In this document: positions 55,627 to 63,643 of the stretch, in pieces
Layout: each line of letters starts with the position of its first letter
Position numbering within the stretch: position 1 is the stretch's first letter
Assembly: GCA_900539425.1 (NCBI GenBank)
Contig: UQBX01000005.1
Coordinates: 35,142-99,141 of the forward strand
Source: an uncultured Oscillospiraceae bacterium
GTDB lineage: Bacteria; Bacillota; Clostridia; Oscillospirales; Acutalibacteraceae
Direction: 5' to 3'
DNA length: 64,000 bases
Notes under the pieces: model-generated
What the model was told of the DNA's origin: nothing
The model's input: the letters and a program-made list of their open reading frames with translations, nothing else
Database searches by the model: none
Position numbers and translations under genes: made by a program

Positions 55627-57138
55627 TTACTTCTCCTCAAGTATATGAAGGTATTCCTTGAATTTAGAGCTGAGAACATTCTGATCTTCAGATTTCTGAG
55701 CCATCTGTGTTACGGCAACGGATGATTTCTTTACATTTGCAATTGTTCCCGCGCCGGCTACGCAGCCGCCGGGGCACGCCATACCCTCAAGCAGATAGCC
55801 GTTGTACTTTCCGGCTTTTGCAAGCTGAAGCATTTTGCGGCACTCGGGAAGTCCCTCTGCTCTTGCTGTAAGAACTTCTCTGCCGGGATCCATTTCCTTT
55901 ATAGCGTTTTCTACGGCTTTGGCAACGCCGCCGCTTACTGCAAAGCCCTTGCCGTCTCCGCTTGAATCACCGCCAAGGGGTTCTCCTTCCTCGCACTGTG
56001 CAATATCAATGTTTCTTGCTTCAAGAATTGAGCTGAATTCTTCAAAAGTAAGCACGAAATCAACATAGCTTCTGATTGTTCTTCTGCTTGCTTCAAGTTT
56101 TTTAGCCGCACATGGGCCTACAAAAACAACCTTGCAGTCAGGATGCTTTTCTTTTATAAGTCTTGCTGTAAGAACCATGGGGGTAAGCGCCATTGAAATG
56201 TAGGACGCAAATTCGGGGAACAGCTTTTTAGCCATTACAGACCAAGCCGGGCAGCAGGATGTAGCCATGAAAGGCTGTTTTTCGGGAACTTCCTTCATGA
56301 AGTCCTGAGCTTCTTCTATTGTGCACAGATCAGCACCTACGGCAACTTCAAGAACATCTTCAAATCCGAGTTCTTTGAAAGCTGTTCTTATCTTTCCGGT
56401 GCTTACATTGCCGAACTGGCCTGCAAAAGCAGGGGCAATAGCGGCGTAAACGGGTGTATCGCTCTTGAGGGCGGTAATAGTCTGATATATCTGGCTCTTG
56501 TCAATGATAGCGCCGAACGGGCAGCTGACAAGGCACATACCGCAGGATACGCACTTGTCCGGATCAATCTCAGCTCTGCCGAGTTCATCTGATTTAATAG
56601 CGTCCATTCCGCACACTTTTGAGCAGGGGCGTTCCTGCCTTACTATTGCGTTGTAACTGCAGGCATTTATACACATTCCGCATTTAACGCATTTTTCTTC
56701 ATCTATGAATGATCTGCCGTTTTTGATGGAAACCGCCTTTTTGGGGCACACCTCCACGCAGGGGTGCTCAAGACAGTTCTGGCAGGCATTTGTAACATAT
56801 ACTCTGTTTTCAGGGCATCTGTTGCAGGCGAATTTAATTATATCAATAAGAGGGGGCTCATAGTACTTTTCATCTACAAGACTTTCGTCAATACCCTCGC
56901 AAATTGATGAAAAGTCATTGAAATCCCTGAGTGATAAGCCCATTGCCGCTCTGAGCCTTTCCGCAACAACTTCACGTTCAACGAAAACGCTGTCTCTGTA
57001 TTGGGCAACGTCGCCGGTGATTATTTTATAAGGCAGATTTTCAAATTTCTTTTCATCCCAACCTTCATATGCCATCTTGGCAACTTCGGTGAAAATGATT
57101 TTTCTGAGCCTTGATTTTGTTGTTTTTATACCTCTCAT
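55627..57138 (-). CDS. [FeFe] hydrogenase, group B-like, with multiple [4Fe-4S] motifs
   Basis: A 503-residue iron-sulfur protein. The N-terminal half carries a Cys-rich ferredoxin-like region: CNRC, CQNC, CVEVC, CVKCGMCINAC, CSKVC and CVSCGMCLVSC. The C-terminal half has the three H-cluster motifs: TSCCPAW at 293-299, GPCAAKK at 341-347 and GMACPGGCVAGAG at 452-464. These variants (GPC rather than MPC, GAG rather than GGG) suit group B hydrogenases, whose physiological role is poorly defined. It would exchange electrons between ferredoxin and H2. The start has GAAGGAG 12 nt upstream. It is a single gene. Confidence 0.88.
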   Translation of the reverse strand: MRGIKTTKSRLRKIIFTEVAKMAYEGWDEKKFENLPYKIITGDVAQYRDSVFVEREVVAERLRAAMGLSLRDFNDFSSICEGIDESLVDEKYYEPPLIDIIKFACNRCPENRVYVTNACQNCLEHPCVEVCPKKAVSIKNGRSFIDEEKCVKCGMCINACSYNAIVRQERPCSKVCGMDAIKSDELGRAEIDPDKCVSCGMCLVSCPFGAIIDKSQIYQTITALKSDTPVYAAIAPAFAGQFGNVSTGKIRTAFKELGFEDVLEVAVGADLCTIEEAQDFMKEVPEKQPFMATSCCPAWSVMAKKLFPEFASYISMALTPMVLTARLIKEKHPDCKVVFVGPCAAKKLEASRRTIRSYVDFVLTFEEFSSILEARNIDIAQCEEGEPLGGDSSGDGKGFAVSGGVAKAVENAIKEMDPGREVLTARAEGLPECRKMLQLAKAGKYNGYLLEGMACPGGCVAGAGTIANVKKSSVAVTQMAQKSEDQNVLSSKFKEYLHILEEK

Positions 57139-57270
57139 ATATTAAATGTACTCCTTCATAGCTTTTTCGCCATTATAATAACATTTTACAAAACTAAAAT
57201 CAATGAAAAGATTAATAATTTGCTCTTTTTTTCACAATCATCATATTGTATAATTAGTATGGTGATAAAA

Positions 57271-58224
57271 ATGGAAAGTAAACGCGGTATTTTTAACGGA
57301 CTGGAAAGAAAACTGGAGGAAGAACTTGATTTCGATTTCAGCGTAAGCGAGATCAAGATAGACGATGAGGAAAGTTTTCTCAGTCTTATCAAAGAGCCGT
57401 TTGACAGTGAATATTATAATAAAGACAGAAGAATTTTTTACCGTGGTGAAAGGGTCTCAAATCTTTCAAGACCTCTTATGCCCACCTTGCTCAGAGATAA
57501 GGATAAACTGCTTTACAGCAATGAGCCGTACAGAGATATAAACTGCGAATTTCTGCTTGATTATTATAAAAATCTGGGTGAGTTTTATAATATCTTTCGC
57601 AATGTTTTCGGAACGGTCACAAAATACAGGCTTTACGAGCTGTGTGCATTTGCCCAGCATTATCTTGATATATCGCCGTTTATAGATTTTACAAAATCCC
57701 TTTATGTTGCTCTTTCTTTTGCACTGAAAGGCAGAGAGGATTTTAAGGATGATATTGTGCTTTATACGGCGGAGATTTCTGATACCGATAATTATACAAA
57801 CGATATAGTAACGGCGGAATGCTGGCTGAATTCCTATAACGTAACGGTGTATAACAGCCCGCAGATGCTAAGAAGTATGAGAAAGACGGATCTTGCCCCC
57901 GCTGTGTTCAAAAGTGTTAAGGATATCATGGACGGCAACCCCATAGATACTTCGCCAAAGGCAAAACTCATAGATATTCCCACAAATGATTTTACAAAAT
58001 ATCAGCAGGGCGTATTTTTGCTTCTTACCGATTTTTCTCTGATACACAGGTCATACCTCACTAAAAATGTCAGAAAAGAATTTTTAATAAAAAAATACAT
58101 CATCAGCCGCGATATCTGCCCCGCTCTTTCTCAGATGATAAAGGAAGAGGCGCCGTGGTATGAATATGAGTGCCTGTTAGATATAAAAACAGCAATGCGC
58201 CGCGCGGCATATCCCGAAAAATAA
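57271..58224 (+). CDS. FRG domain-containing protein
   Basis: A 317-residue soluble protein with an FRG domain: YRGE near residue 58 and the core FAQHYLDISPFIDFTKSLYV (near residues 128-147) followed by ALSFAL. The domain takes its name from the Phe-Arg-Gly triad (YRG here) and its biochemical role is unknown. ATG 57271 is chosen since GGTGAT is just upstream; ATG 57259 is also possible. A TATAAT at 57249-57254 lies directly before. It leads a two-gene unit with an AIM24 protein. Confidence 0.85.
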   Translation: MESKRGIFNGLERKLEEELDFDFSVSEIKIDDEESFLSLIKEPFDSEYYNKDRRIFYRGERVSNLSRPLMPTLLRDKDKLLYSNEPYRDINCEFLLDYYKNLGEFYNIFRNVFGTVTKYRLYELCAFAQHYLDISPFIDFTKSLYVALSFALKGREDFKDDIVLYTAEISDTDNYTNDIVTAECWLNSYNVTVYNSPQMLRSMRKTDLAPAVFKSVKDIMDGNPIDTSPKAKLIDIPTNDFTKYQQGVFLLLTDFSLIHRSYLTKNVRKEFLIKKYIISRDICPALSQMIKEEAPWYEYECLLDIKTAMRRAAYPEK

Positions 58225-58255
58225 AGGCGAAAGCCGTTGATAAAGGAGAAAATTT

Positions 58256-59092
58256 ATGGCAGTTTCAGTAAATAATTTAACAAATCAAAACCGTAAGATT
58301 ATCAGCTCGCTCGGATGTTTTAAGGTGCTGGAATACGAAAAAGATCTGAGCGTTTCGGCATTTAACGCACAGACCCAATACTTTATGAGCAAAATGGATG
58401 TAAGGCGCCGCCAGCTGGTGGCGGAATTAAACGGCAATTCCGTTGTTACACAGGCAGGCTCTATGCAGTGGTTTACGGGTTCCGTTCAGGCAACAAGCGG
58501 AATAAAAGGTGTAGGCGATCTGCTCGGAAAGATAGTAAAAGGCTCCGTTACTAAGGAATCCGCCGTAAAGCCCGAATATGTAGGAAACGGACTTCTTGTG
58601 CTTGAGCCCACTTATAAATTTCTAATCCTGCAGGAGGTATCCGAATGGGGATCGGGAATGACTGTTGAAGACGGTATGTTCCTTGCTTGCGAAGGAAGTG
58701 TTGCACGTAATGTTACGGCTCGTACAAATATTTCTTCGGCTATAGTAGGCGGCGAAGGACTTTTCAACTTAACCCTCAGCGGCAGAGGTGTTGCAGTGCT
58801 TGAAAGTAACGTCCCTGCTGAGGAGCTTATTGAAGTAAATCTTGATAATGACGAGCTCAAGATTGACGGTAATCTTGCTATGTGCTGGACTTCTTCACTC
58901 AAATTTACCGTTGAACGCACAACAAAATCGCTTTCGGGTTCTGCCGTCAGCGGTGAGGGGCTTGTGAATGTTTACAGGGGTACGGGCAAGGTGCTTCTTT
59001 GTCCTGTTGCTCCTACTGACAGTCTGTTTGCTTCCACAAATAGTATGTCCGCAAAATCGGCAGCCAAAAATTCAAATACATTCGGTTATTGA
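58256..59092 (+). CDS. AIM24 (DUF124) family protein
   Basis: A 278-residue beta-rich protein of the AIM24/DUF124 family, a double-stranded beta-helix fold found in bacteria and mitochondria with unknown function. Family features are VVTQAGSMQWFTG near residue 63, the Gly-rich DGMFLACEGSVARNV segment and GGEGLFNLTLSGRG. The C-terminal 30 residues are Ser/Ala-rich and not conserved-looking. AAGGAG precedes the ATG. It lies 31 nt after the FRG gene. Confidence 0.9.
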   Translation: MAVSVNNLTNQNRKIISSLGCFKVLEYEKDLSVSAFNAQTQYFMSKMDVRRRQLVAELNGNSVVTQAGSMQWFTGSVQATSGIKGVGDLLGKIVKGSVTKESAVKPEYVGNGLLVLEPTYKFLILQEVSEWGSGMTVEDGMFLACEGSVARNVTARTNISSAIVGGEGLFNLTLSGRGVAVLESNVPAEELIEVNLDNDELKIDGNLAMCWTSSLKFTVERTTKSLSGSAVSGEGLVNVYRGTGKVLLCPVAPTDSLFASTNSMSAKSAAKNSNTFGY

Positions 59093-59102
59093 TAACAAAA
59101 AT

Positions 59103-59139
59103 AAAAAGACACGCAGGCAGTTGGTCTGCGTGTCTTTTT
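59103..59139 (+). terminator. Bidirectional terminator between AIM24 and ZIP genes
   Basis: AAAAAGACACGCAG (59103-59116) pairs with CTGCGTGTCTTTTT (59126-59139) around a nine-base loop, with T-runs for both strands. Confidence 0.92.
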
Positions 59140-59144
59140 ACTTA

Positions 59145-59927
59145 TTATCCAAGCGCAACGTCAAGCGCCAGCATAATGGTGAAACCGAGGGCGAAGCATA
59201 GGGTTCCCGTGTTTGAATGTTTGCCTATGTTCATTTCGGGTATAAGTTCTTCCACAACAACATATATCATTGCCCCGGCTGCAAAGCTGAGAAGATAGGG
59301 AAGTATCGGCGTTACAAAACTTGCCGCAAGTATAGTTATAACCGCACCCAGCGGCTCAACTATTCCTGACAGAGCGCCGCCGATAAATGATTTCATTTTT
59401 CCCGTTCCTCTGCTGTGCAGCGGCATGGAAATTATGGCTCCCTCGGGAAAATTCTGAATAGCTATTCCCAGGGAAAGCGCAAGTGCGCCTGTAACTGTTA
59501 TGTCTGTGCCTCCTGACAAAAGAGCGGCATAGACAACGCCAACTGCCATGCCTTCCGGTATGTTGTGCAGCGTAACGGCAAGCACAAGCTTTGCGGATCT
59601 TGATATAGGGCTTTTGATGCCCTCGGGGGTATCGCTGTCCAGATGCAGGTGGGGGATAATATTGTCGAGCAGCAGAAGAAAAAGCACGCCTGCCCAGAAG
59701 CCCACCACTGCCGGTATGAATGATAGTTTTCCCATGTAGTCCGCCTGTTCCATTGCAGGAATAAGCAGGCTCCATATGCTTGCCGCCACCATAACGCCGC
59801 CCGCAAAACCCGTAAATATCCTTTGTATATTTTCATTCAGTTCTTTCTTCATGAAAAATACACACGCGGCGCCCAGAACCGTGCCTGCGAACGGAAGCAG
59901 CAATCCCTGAATTACCTGTATATACAT
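59145..59927 (-). CDS. ZIP-family metal transporter
   Basis: Integral membrane protein of 260 residues with eight predicted helices, importing zinc or another divalent metal. The signature helices contain VTLHNIPEGMAVG (near residue 119) and IAIQNFPEGAIIS with the transport-site His, Asn, Pro and Glu residues. A His-rich loop (HLHLDSD) is present near residue 90. ATG 59927 is chosen because the 26 residues encoded upstream cover the operator and promoter; GGTGAT precedes it. An inverted repeat at the transcription start suggests metal-dependent repression. Confidence 0.9.
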   Translation of the reverse strand: MYIQVIQGLLLPFAGTVLGAACVFFMKKELNENIQRIFTGFAGGVMVAASIWSLLIPAMEQADYMGKLSFIPAVVGFWAGVLFLLLLDNIIPHLHLDSDTPEGIKSPISRSAKLVLAVTLHNIPEGMAVGVVYAALLSGGTDITVTGALALSLGIAIQNFPEGAIISMPLHSRGTGKMKSFIGGALSGIVEPLGAVITILAASFVTPILPYLLSFAAGAMIYVVVEELIPEMNIGKHSNTGTLCFALGFTIMLALDVALG

Positions 59928-59948
59928 TTTATCACCGTCAATATATAA

Positions 59949-59964
59949 GTTAGTCAAAGCTAAC
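59949..59964. promoter_or_regulatory. DtxR/MntR-like operator of the ZIP gene
   Basis: The inverted repeat GTTAG-N6-CTAAC lies at about +6 to +21 from the predicted transcription start. It resembles TTAG-N6-CTAA half-sites known for DtxR-family metalloregulators. Binding there would block transcription when metal is plentiful. Confidence 0.55.
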
Positions 59965-59976
59965 CTTTTTTTATTT

Positions 59977-60005
59977 ATTATATTTGAATTATCCGCCCCT
60001 GTCAA
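59977..60005 (-). promoter_or_regulatory. Full-consensus promoter of the ZIP gene
   Basis: On the minus strand TTGACA (60005-60000) and TATAAT (59982-59977) are both perfect and exactly 17 bp apart; transcription would start near 59970. A fully consensus promoter fits a gene held down by a repressor. Confidence 0.85.
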
Positions 60006-60070
60006 TCATCACTGTATCGGGCAGCTGCCCGTCATCACTATTATATGTAGAATATTCACTTGCGCCACAA

Positions 60071-60099
60071 AAAAACCGCCCCATAAAGAGACGGTTTTT
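60071..60099 (-). terminator. Terminator after the secreted phosphodiesterase-fold gene
   Basis: AAAAACCG (60071-60078) pairs with CGGTTTTT (60092-60099) around a 13-base loop. On the minus strand the A-run gives the U-tail. The stem is short, so it is moderately supported. Confidence 0.6.
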
Positions 60100-60137
60100 A
60101 GTTATATGTTGATATTGTTTAGGATATGTTTTGTGCG

Positions 60138-61022
60138 TTATACTGCCGCAAATTCCGTGTAAACACCATAGTGGTCGCTTACATAGCCGTTTGAAATATC
60201 GTCAAGCACCTGATATTCTACAGCCGCCAGTGTGTCCGAATAGAAGATAAAGTCTATAGGCTCTGGGTTGTTCTGCTCGCCCCATTCCTGATATGTGCCT
60301 TTTATCTCGCTTTCGTCAGCCGCTGAAAGAGAATCATTCAGCACCTGTGATATTTCGTTGTGGGCGCTCATTCCTCTTGTTTGGTTGAAGTCACCAGATA
60401 AAATAACTGATGCGTCGGGGTATTGAGCTGTCAGTTTCTGCTCTTCGTTCAGAATAACTTTTGCGCCGAAGCCCTGTGCTTCCTCGCTCACATTATCAAG
60501 ATGTGTATTCATATAAAGATACTGACTGTTTGTTTCGTTGCTTTCAAGCAGTACCCAAGTGCATATTCTGTTGCATCCCGCACCCTCGTAACGGCTTTCC
60601 TTGTCAGGCGTTTCTGAAAGCCAGAAGGTGCCTTTGTCAATAAGAGTATATTTGTCCTTGAGCCAGAAAACTGCATTCATTTCTGATGTTTTTTCACTGT
60701 CATCTCCGCCGCGGGCAACTCCGTAAGATTCATAATTCGGCATAAGTTCACCCAGCTTTGTCAGCCAGTTTGAATTCATTTCCTGAGTGCCTATAAAATC
60801 AGGATTTACCGTATTCATATATGCGGCAAATTTCTTTACGCGCGCCGATGACTGCGTGCCGTCAAGCAGGCTTCCCCACGGGGCAGCGCAGTTAAATGTA
60901 ACAGCTGCTACACTGTTTTGATCTTTTCTATCAATACTTGTGTAAATCGCTTCTGCTGAGCAGGCAGACAGCGATAATGCCGTAATAATCACCGTTAAAA
61001 ATACTGCTAAAAACTTTTTCAT
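60138..61022 (-). CDS. Lipoprotein of the endonuclease/exonuclease/phosphatase fold
   Basis: A 294-residue exported lipoprotein (signal peptide, lipobox LSAC at residues 18-21). The mature part is an EEP-fold phosphodiesterase: GTQEM (metal-binding Glu), NTHLDN, LSGDFNQ, IDFIFYSD and the catalytic SDHYGV at the C-terminus. Secreted members act as nucleases, sphingomyelinases or phosphatases. It starts one base after the arabinofuranosidase stop, so the two are co-expressed at the cell surface. Confidence 0.9.
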   Translation of the reverse strand: MKKFLAVFLTVIITALSLSACSAEAIYTSIDRKDQNSVAAVTFNCAAPWGSLLDGTQSSARVKKFAAYMNTVNPDFIGTQEMNSNWLTKLGELMPNYESYGVARGGDDSEKTSEMNAVFWLKDKYTLIDKGTFWLSETPDKESRYEGAGCNRICTWVLLESNETNSQYLYMNTHLDNVSEEAQGFGAKVILNEEQKLTAQYPDASVILSGDFNQTRGMSAHNEISQVLNDSLSAADESEIKGTYQEWGEQNNPEPIDFIFYSDTLAAVEYQVLDDISNGYVSDHYGVYTEFAAV

Positions 61023-63416
61023 TTACTTTCTCTTTTTCTTATTTGAAATCTTTACTGCTATAACCGCTATTACTGCACCCGCCACTACAACGCCTATAAC
61101 GCAGGGTATTGCAATTCTCAAGGCAGGCGGCAGATAGCCGGATACCTGCTGGGGCATATCCTCGGGCAGCTGATAAAGTGTGCTGCCGTCGTTGCTGCCG
61201 TAAGCTATTCTTATTACGTTAACACTGTATTTATCTGTGTTTACGGTAACGGTCTCTCCGTTTATTTCAAGCTGTTTTTCCTGCGGCGCAATATAGTAAT
61301 CAGTATCTATCTCGTTGCACGCTGATTTGTAATCCGCAGAAATATATTGGTTTGATGCGTAGTTTAAATCGCCGAAACCGCTCAGGTTGAGATTTACGGA
61401 TCTTTCGCTTCCCGTTGAGTTTACAAGCTTTATGTATATTGCCTGTTCTTCTTCGTCAACTGTTACGCTCTGTGCAAGCTCCGTTACGGGTATATCGCCT
61501 GTAAAGGATGCATCCACATATTTTGTGCCGATATTGTTAGCATAAAGCATCTGTGTAAAGTATGATGGTGTAAGAACTGTTTTCTGTGAGTCAAACCATA
61601 TCATATTTACAGACCAGTTTTGCGAATTGACTTTTGCAAAAGTAGGAGCATAGGCGGTCATAGCAACAACATCGCTGTTGCGCTCAAATCCCGTCATATA
61701 TGCCGCTTCTTCAAGCGCCTCAATCATATTGCTCTTTGTCTGGATAGTTCCGATTCCGTCTGCAGTAGCCGCGTATTCACCTACAAATACTTTGGCGCCG
61801 TTTCTGCTGTAGCTGTCATATCTGTCATTTATTTCGTACATATAACTGTTTGAAGTATAGTAATGCTCGTCAACATAGCAGTCGCTGTACTGTGAATTAG
61901 CCTTTTCCCATGCCGTATCAAATGCGTCGCCCTCAAGCCAGGTGCCCGCAGTGGTTATTATGGTAATATCGGGGTATGCAGCTTTCACTTCCTTATAAAG
62001 CGCATCAAAGTTTCTCCAGTAAACATCGCCCCAGTTTTCATTTCCAAGGCCTATATATTTAAGATTGTAGGGCTCTTCGTGACCGTTAGCGGCTCTTATA
62101 GCTCCCCAGTAAGTAGTGGTAGCGTCGCCGTTTGCGTATTCGATAAGGTCAAGTATATCCTGAACGTAGTTTTCCCACTCGGCTGTTCCTGGAGTAAGAG
62201 CTATTGTTTCAAGGTATGCGTCAAAGTCCGCTTCGCTTGTGTATCCCAAAGCGTTTACTTCGTTTATGCGGTTTTCAATTCCTTCGTTATCATCTTCAGA
62301 GAAGTCGCGCTCATCAATAAGGTATTGCCTGAATTCCTCATCATTCATGGTAAGCTTTTTCAGAGCGTCAACATTTATGTCGTATCCGTTCCTTCCCTGG
62401 CAGGTAAGACCAACATTGAGGCACGGTACAGGCTCAGCTCCTAAATCAGCGCAGAGGTTGAAGTATTCGCCGTAGCCCATGGCATTTGAGTTTATATAGT
62501 AATCTCCCGCTTCGTCGTTTCGCCAAACATTGTAGCTTTGCTCACGCTCCTCAAGCGGTCCTATGGTAGCTTTCCAATCGAAAAGCCTTTCAAGGGAATC
62601 TCCCTCGCAGAAACATCCGCCCGGGAATCTTATGAAAGAAGGATTAAGGTCTTTAAGCGCGTCAACAAGGTCTGCGCGCAGAGTTGTGTATTTCCACTGT
62701 TCCTGCCCATACCCGTATGAATCGTGGGGTATCAGCTGAACAAAATCCAGATAAAGTGTGCCGCTGCCGTTAAATTCTATAGTCAGTGCGCCGTCCTCGG
62801 TAGCCGCGGATTTAAGCGTGGTTTCAACTTTTCTCCATCCGGCATTGCAGTTTGAAATGTCTATCTGATATGCGGCAGCGGGGTTCTTTTCACCTTCAAG
62901 GTATACCTGAACGGTGCCTTCAAAATCCACATTTTTTATGTAGCATGAAAAGTCATATTCCAAGCCTTCCTTAAAGCCCATGTCTGCTGTCTGTTGTGAT
63001 TTTTCGTTAGGGTCATAGGTTTTGTAATCCCAGTGCTCAACGCATCCAAGGTTGGTAACAAGTCCGCGCCCTGAAACGGAAAGTTCCTCGTAGTGAGTGT
63101 TGTTTTCGTTCATGGCTTCCTTGGTTGAAACGGTGTGCTCAATGTTGGTAAAATTCCAATATGCTTCATTGAGCTCTGCGTTTTCCTCAGCAGTGTCGTT
63201 GTATTCAAAGCTGTTGTTATAAACAAGGTTGGATACGAGACCTCCGTCTCCGGCTTTGGAAATATCCTCAATAAATACACCGTACAGTGTATCTGAAACT
63301 TCATGCGAAATGTTGTCCGCAGAAATATTCAGTTCTGCCGTATCTGCGGCAAAAGCCGGCACAGCCGCCGTAACAGCTATAAGTGCAGCCAGCGACGCGG
63401 CGATTATTTTTTTCAT
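61023..63416 (-). CDS. Membrane-anchored alpha-L-arabinofuranosidase (GH51-like)
   Basis: A 797-residue exported enzyme with a signal peptide (residues 1-23), a beta-sandwich region resembling a carbohydrate-binding module (about 90-225), a TIM-barrel, and a C-terminal transmembrane helix with the basic tail KISNKKKRK. The GH51 features are RFPGGC near 263, the acid/base Glu460 in GLGNENWG and the nucleophile Glu547 in FVGEYAA. An acidic insertion occupies residues about 345-430. It would release arabinose from plant arabinoxylan or arabinan at the surface. It lacks LPxTG, unlike the protein at 4712. Confidence 0.9.
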   Translation of the reverse strand: MKKIIAASLAALIAVTAAVPAFAADTAELNISADNISHEVSDTLYGVFIEDISKAGDGGLVSNLVYNNSFEYNDTAEENAELNEAYWNFTNIEHTVSTKEAMNENNTHYEELSVSGRGLVTNLGCVEHWDYKTYDPNEKSQQTADMGFKEGLEYDFSCYIKNVDFEGTVQVYLEGEKNPAAAYQIDISNCNAGWRKVETTLKSAATEDGALTIEFNGSGTLYLDFVQLIPHDSYGYGQEQWKYTTLRADLVDALKDLNPSFIRFPGGCFCEGDSLERLFDWKATIGPLEEREQSYNVWRNDEAGDYYINSNAMGYGEYFNLCADLGAEPVPCLNVGLTCQGRNGYDINVDALKKLTMNDEEFRQYLIDERDFSEDDNEGIENRINEVNALGYTSEADFDAYLETIALTPGTAEWENYVQDILDLIEYANGDATTTYWGAIRAANGHEEPYNLKYIGLGNENWGDVYWRNFDALYKEVKAAYPDITIITTAGTWLEGDAFDTAWEKANSQYSDCYVDEHYYTSNSYMYEINDRYDSYSRNGAKVFVGEYAATADGIGTIQTKSNMIEALEEAAYMTGFERNSDVVAMTAYAPTFAKVNSQNWSVNMIWFDSQKTVLTPSYFTQMLYANNIGTKYVDASFTGDIPVTELAQSVTVDEEEQAIYIKLVNSTGSERSVNLNLSGFGDLNYASNQYISADYKSACNEIDTDYYIAPQEKQLEINGETVTVNTDKYSVNVIRIAYGSNDGSTLYQLPEDMPQQVSGYLPPALRIAIPCVIGVVVAGAVIAVIAVKISNKKKRK

Positions 63417-63453
63417 ATTTTTACCCCCTGCTTTGTTAATAAGCTATAAAATT

Positions 63454-63482
63454 ATGTTACCATATCGGGTTCAATATGTCAA
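63454..63482 (-). promoter_or_regulatory. Promoter of the arabinofuranosidase operon
   Basis: On the minus strand TTGACA (63482-63477) and TAACAT (63459-63454) are 17 bp apart, about 38 nt upstream of the start codon; GGGGG precedes the ATG. Confidence 0.7.
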
Positions 63483-63517
63483 AAAACAGAAATATTACAA
63501 TTTCAATAAAATAAGTA

Positions 63518-63546
63518 TTGCAAAATTTCCGAAAGTGTGCAATAAT
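63518..63546 (+). promoter_or_regulatory. Promoter of the tRNA-Pro gene
   Basis: TTGCAA (63518-63523) and AATAAT (63541-63546) are 17 bp apart, 20 nt upstream of the tRNA 5' end. It is divergent from the arabinofuranosidase promoter. Confidence 0.6.
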
Positions 63547-63566
63547 ATCAAGTGCAAAAATTAAAA

Positions 63567-63643
63567 CGAGGTGTGGCTCAGTTTGGTAGAGCACCACGTT
63601 CGGGACGTGGGGGCCGCAAGTTCAAATCTTGTCACCTCGACCA
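63567..63643 (+). tRNA. tRNA-Pro (CGG)
   Basis: A 77-nt cloverleaf with acceptor stem CGAGGTG/CACCTCG, D-stem GCTC/GAGC, anticodon stem CCACG/CGTGG with loop TTCGGGA (anticodon CGG, read 63601-63603), T-stem GCAAG/CTTGT with loop TTCAAAT, discriminator A and an encoded CCA (63641-63643). It reads the proline codon CCG. Confidence 0.96.

Noticed and set aside
59928..60005. Longer ZIP protein starting at 60005
   Set aside because: The extra codons overlay the -35, -10 and operator elements, and the family begins at the ATG at 59927.
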